Source of the DNA: REBR01 sp033721915
GTDB lineage: Bacteria; Pseudomonadota; Gammaproteobacteria; Pseudomonadales; Oleiphilaceae
NCBI GenBank assembly: GCA_033721915.1
Contig: JAWWAC010000038.1
Span: forward strand, 1 to 28,908
Direction: 5' to 3'
DNA length: 28,908 bases
Shown here: one piece after another, positions 26,851 to 28,908 of the stretch
Layout of the letters: each line of letters begins with the position of its first letter
Numbering within the stretch: position 1 is the first letter of the stretch
Made by a program: the position numbers and the translations under genes
Notes under the pieces: model-generated
The model's input: only the letters and a program-made list of their open reading frames with translations
Told to the model about the DNA's origin: nothing
Databases searched by the model: none

Positions 26851-27768
26851 TCAGGCCGTGGCCGCCGCCGTCGGCTTGAAGTAGGAGATGGGCGCGGTCT
26901 CTTCGTCTTCGAAAGTCACCACTTCCCAGGCATCCTCTTCCTTGATCAGCTGACGCAGCAGCTTGTTGTTGAGATCGTGGCCGGACTTGTAGCCCTGAAA
27001 CTCGCCGATCAGGCTGTTGCCCAGCAGATACAGGTCGCCAATGGCGTCCAGCACCTTGTGCTTGACGAACTCGTCATCGTAACGAAGGCCGTCTTCATTG
27101 AGGATCTTGTAGTCGTCCACCACGATGGCGTTGTCCACACTGCCACCCAGGGCCAGGTTCATGGAGCGCAGCGCCTCGATGTCCCGCATAAAGCCAAAGG
27201 TGCGGGCACGGCTGACTTCCTTGACAAAGGAGGTGCTGGAAAAGTCCACGGAGGCGTGCTGTGAGCGCCCGACAAAGACCGGGTGGTCAAAGTCGATGGT
27301 GAAGCTGACCTTGAAGCCCTCGAAGGGCAGGAAGGTGGCTTTCTTGCCCTCTTCCTCCACCGTCACCGGCCGCTTGATGCGGATAAACTGCTTGGGTGCC
27401 TCCTGCTCGGCGATGCCGGCGGACTGAAGCAGAAACACAAAAGGCCCCGCACTGCCATCCATGATGGGCACCTCCGCCGCGCTCAGCTCCACATAGCAGT
27501 TATCGATTCCCAACCCTGCCATGGCGGACATCAGGTGCTCGATGGTCGCGACACGCACACCGTCCTTGACCATGGTGGTGGAAAGCATGGTTTCCCCCAC
27601 ATCCTCGGCGCGGGCACGCATTTCGAAGACCGGATCCAGATCGGTACGACGGAACACAATGCCGCTGTCCACGGGGGCCGGCTTGAGTGTCAGAAACACC
27701 TTCTCACCGGAGTGCAGGCCCACGCCCGTGGCACGGATGGTGTTTTTGAGTGTGCGTTGTCTAATCAT
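26851..27768 (-). CDS. lpxC: UDP-3-O-acyl-N-acetylglucosamine deacetylase LpxC
   Basis: Zinc enzyme for the committed step of lipid A synthesis, removing acetate from UDP-3-O-acyl-GlcNAc. The 305 residues equal the E. coli length. Zinc ligands are His78 in ATIEHLMSA, and His237 and Asp241 in VKHKVLDAIGD; the catalytic-base region is His264 in SGHDLNN. The N-terminal IRQRTLKNTIRATGVGLHSG is typical. The ATG at 27768 has no recognisable ribosome site; instead two tiny open frames overlap just upstream. The C-terminal tail after residue 290 ends in PTAAATA. In E. coli such tails are the FtsH degradation signal, which would fit but is untested here. Confidence 0.97.
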   Translation of the reverse strand: MIRQRTLKNTIRATGVGLHSGEKVFLTLKPAPVDSGIVFRRTDLDPVFEMRARAEDVGETMLSTTMVKDGVRVATIEHLMSAMAGLGIDNCYVELSAAEVPIMDGSAGPFVFLLQSAGIAEQEAPKQFIRIKRPVTVEEEGKKATFLPFEGFKVSFTIDFDHPVFVGRSQHASVDFSSTSFVKEVSRARTFGFMRDIEALRSMNLALGGSVDNAIVVDDYKILNEDGLRYDDEFVKHKVLDAIGDLYLLGNSLIGEFQGYKSGHDLNNKLLRQLIKEEDAWEVVTFEDEETAPISYFKPTAAATA

Positions 27769-27770
27769 CG

Positions 27771-27789
27771 GTCATAAACCCGTCATAAA
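27771..27789. repeat. Direct repeat in the lpxC leader
   Basis: GTCATAAA occurs at 27771-27778 and again at 27782-27789, 11 bases apart, directly before the lpxC start. On the lpxC strand each copy supplies an ATG that begins a four-codon frame (27786-27772 and 27775-27761). The rest of the 273-base gap up to ftsZ holds a GAGGCC/GGCCTC inverted repeat near 27930-27960 and no promoter I trust. Confidence 0.4.
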
Positions 27790-28022
27790 ATGGTAGTAGT
27801 CTACCGTGGGAATTTTGCAAACCATAACAGATCCTGGCGCTGAACACCATTTGATCAGCCAGTGAAAACCCGCTACATCCCCCTGATAAACGGCCAAAAG
27901 ATGTCTCCCCGGGCCCATTATCGGCCGCAGAGGCCACAAAAGCCTGTCAGGTAGGCCTCAGGGCGCAGGATAATACCCTATTAACGCCCCATTTGCCTCC
28001 TGGTTGCGTCCCTGCGCATTAA

Positions 28023-28037
28023 GATTCCGTCAGAATC
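28023..28037 (-). terminator. Possible weak terminator hairpin after ftsZ
   Basis: On the minus strand GATTC and GAATC pair around a five-base loop four bases past the ftsZ stop, and two G-T pairs can extend the stem. Only two T residues follow, so it is a poor intrinsic terminator at best. Confidence 0.3.
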
Positions 28038-28041
28038 CCCC

Positions 28042-28908
28042 TCAGTCGGCCTGACGGCGCAGAAAGGCCGGGATATCCAGGTAATCCACGTTCTGGTCCC
28101 GCTCCCCTTCGGCGGAGTGATCCACCGCGGCATTACCGCTGCCGCTGACGGCGCGACGGCGCAATACCGCCGGACGATCCAGCTGGTTGTAGTCGGTCTT
28201 GCCGTCCAGGTTGCGGGTATTGTCCACCACCTTGGTGGGGGCTTCCTTTTCCTGGCCCAGACCGGTGGCCACTACAGTCACCTTCAGCTCGTTCTCCATT
28301 TCCGGGTCGATCACGGTACCCACCACCACGGTGGCGGACTCGGAGGCGAACTCGCGGATGATGCTGCCCACCTCGGAGAACTCACCCAGGTTGAGGTCCA
28401 TGCCGGCGGTGATGTTCACCAGGATGCCCTTGGCACCCATCAGGTTGATGTCATCCAGCAGCGGACTGCGCACGGCGGCTTCTGCGGCCTCGCGGGCGCG
28501 GTTTTCACCGGTGGCACGGGCGGTGCCCATCATGGCGTTGCCCATCTCGGACATGACCGTCTTCACGTCGGCGAAGTCGACGTTGATCATGCCGTTGCGG
28601 GTGATCAGGTCGGCGATGCCCTGTACCGCACCGAGCAGCACATCGTTGGCGGAGGCAAAGGCATCCAGCAGGCTGGTGTTCTTGCCCATCACCGACAGCA
28701 GCTTCTCGTTGGGGATGGTGATCAGCGAGTCCACGCAATCCTCCAGGGCCTTGAGGCCGGCATCCGCCACCTTCATGCGCTTGCCACCTTCAAACATGAA
28801 GGGCTTGGTCACCACGGCCACGGTCAGTATGCCCATTTCACGGGCCACTTCCGCCACCACCGGGGCCGCGCCGGTGCCGGTACCACCGCCCATGCCGGCG
28901 GTGATAAA
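28042..28908 (-). CDS. ftsZ: Cell division protein FtsZ, 5' end cut off by window
   Basis: Tubulin-like GTPase that forms the Z ring at the division site. The 288 visible residues start inside the protein, five residues before the GTP-binding tubulin signature (AGMGGGTGTGAAP). The synergy loop NVDFADVKTVM follows, then the C-terminal domain, a short linker rich in charged residues, and the conserved C-terminal peptide LDIPAFLRRQAD, which binds FtsA and ZipA. The N-terminal part, with the first nucleotide-contact loops, lies beyond base 28908. The order ftsZ then lpxC is the normal end of the division and cell wall cluster. Confidence 0.97.
   Translation of the reverse strand, partial: FITAGMGGGTGTGAAPVVAEVAREMGILTVAVVTKPFMFEGGKRMKVADAGLKALEDCVDSLITIPNEKLLSVMGKNTSLLDAFASANDVLLGAVQGIADLITRNGMINVDFADVKTVMSEMGNAMMGTARATGENRAREAAEAAVRSPLLDDINLMGAKGILVNITAGMDLNLGEFSEVGSIIREFASESATVVVGTVIDPEMENELKVTVVATGLGQEKEAPTKVVDNTRNLDGKTDYNQLDRPAVLRRRAVSGSGNAAVDHSAEGERDQNVDYLDIPAFLRRQAD

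Overview
The window is a GC-rich, densely packed stretch of core chromosome from a gammaproteobacterium. Local gene orders include the mltB-rodA-mrdA-rlmH-rsfS-nadD-proA string, the lgt-thyA-folA string with a TauE-type permease and an NRDE protein next to it, xseB-ispA-dxs followed by ribA, and ftsZ-lpxC-dciA-M23 peptidase-secA-argJ-Nudix/ThiE. Together these resemble the Pseudomonadales/Oceanospirillales side of the class. A dciA-type helicase loader gene fits a lineage outside the enterics. The species cannot be named from this sequence. I see no tRNA, rRNA, insertion sequence, phage gene or CRISPR array.

Layout. Positions 1-6700 (minus strand) hold a cell-elongation and housekeeping operon: proA, nadD, rsfS, rlmH, mrdA (PBP2), rodA and a truncated mltB. 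Positions 6861-8857 (plus) hold a tandem pair of membrane proteins with degenerate GGDEF domains. Positions 8854-10049 (minus) hold a PmtA-like methyltransferase and a stand-alone Lon N-terminal-domain protein, and 10204-10542 (plus) a small unknown protein. Positions 10603-14423 (minus) hold a TauE/SafE permease, lgt, thyA, folA and an acyl-CoA thioesterase. Positions 14525-18606 (plus) hold an NRDE protein and then xseB, ispA and dxs. Positions 18664-24886 (minus) hold secA, argJ, a Nudix/ThiE fusion, moaC and ribA. Positions 25141-28908 hold an M23 peptidase (minus), dciA (plus), lpxC (minus) and a 5'-truncated ftsZ (minus).

How the genes work together. Much of the window serves envelope growth and division: RodA and PBP2 synthesise lateral wall, MltB and the M23 protein remodel peptidoglycan, FtsZ organises the septum, LpxC commits to lipid A, Lgt lipidates lipoproteins, and SecA drives export. 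A second group is cofactor and building-block synthesis: NadD (NAD), FolA/ThyA (folate and dTMP), IspA/Dxs (isoprenoids), RibA (riboflavin), MoaC (molybdenum cofactor), ProA and ArgJ (proline, arginine).

No defence system, mobile island or secondary-metabolite cluster is visible. The most interesting items are the tandem GGDEF proteins, which both lost the catalytic signature but kept an RxxD inhibitory-site motif at identical residue numbers. Next come an AT-richer small ORF with a 4-base overlap to dciA, two overlapping four-codon mini-ORFs in front of lpxC, altered active-site residues in the ThiE half of the Nudix fusion, and a strong tendency for the rare isoleucine codon ATA to sit directly before CTN leucine codons.
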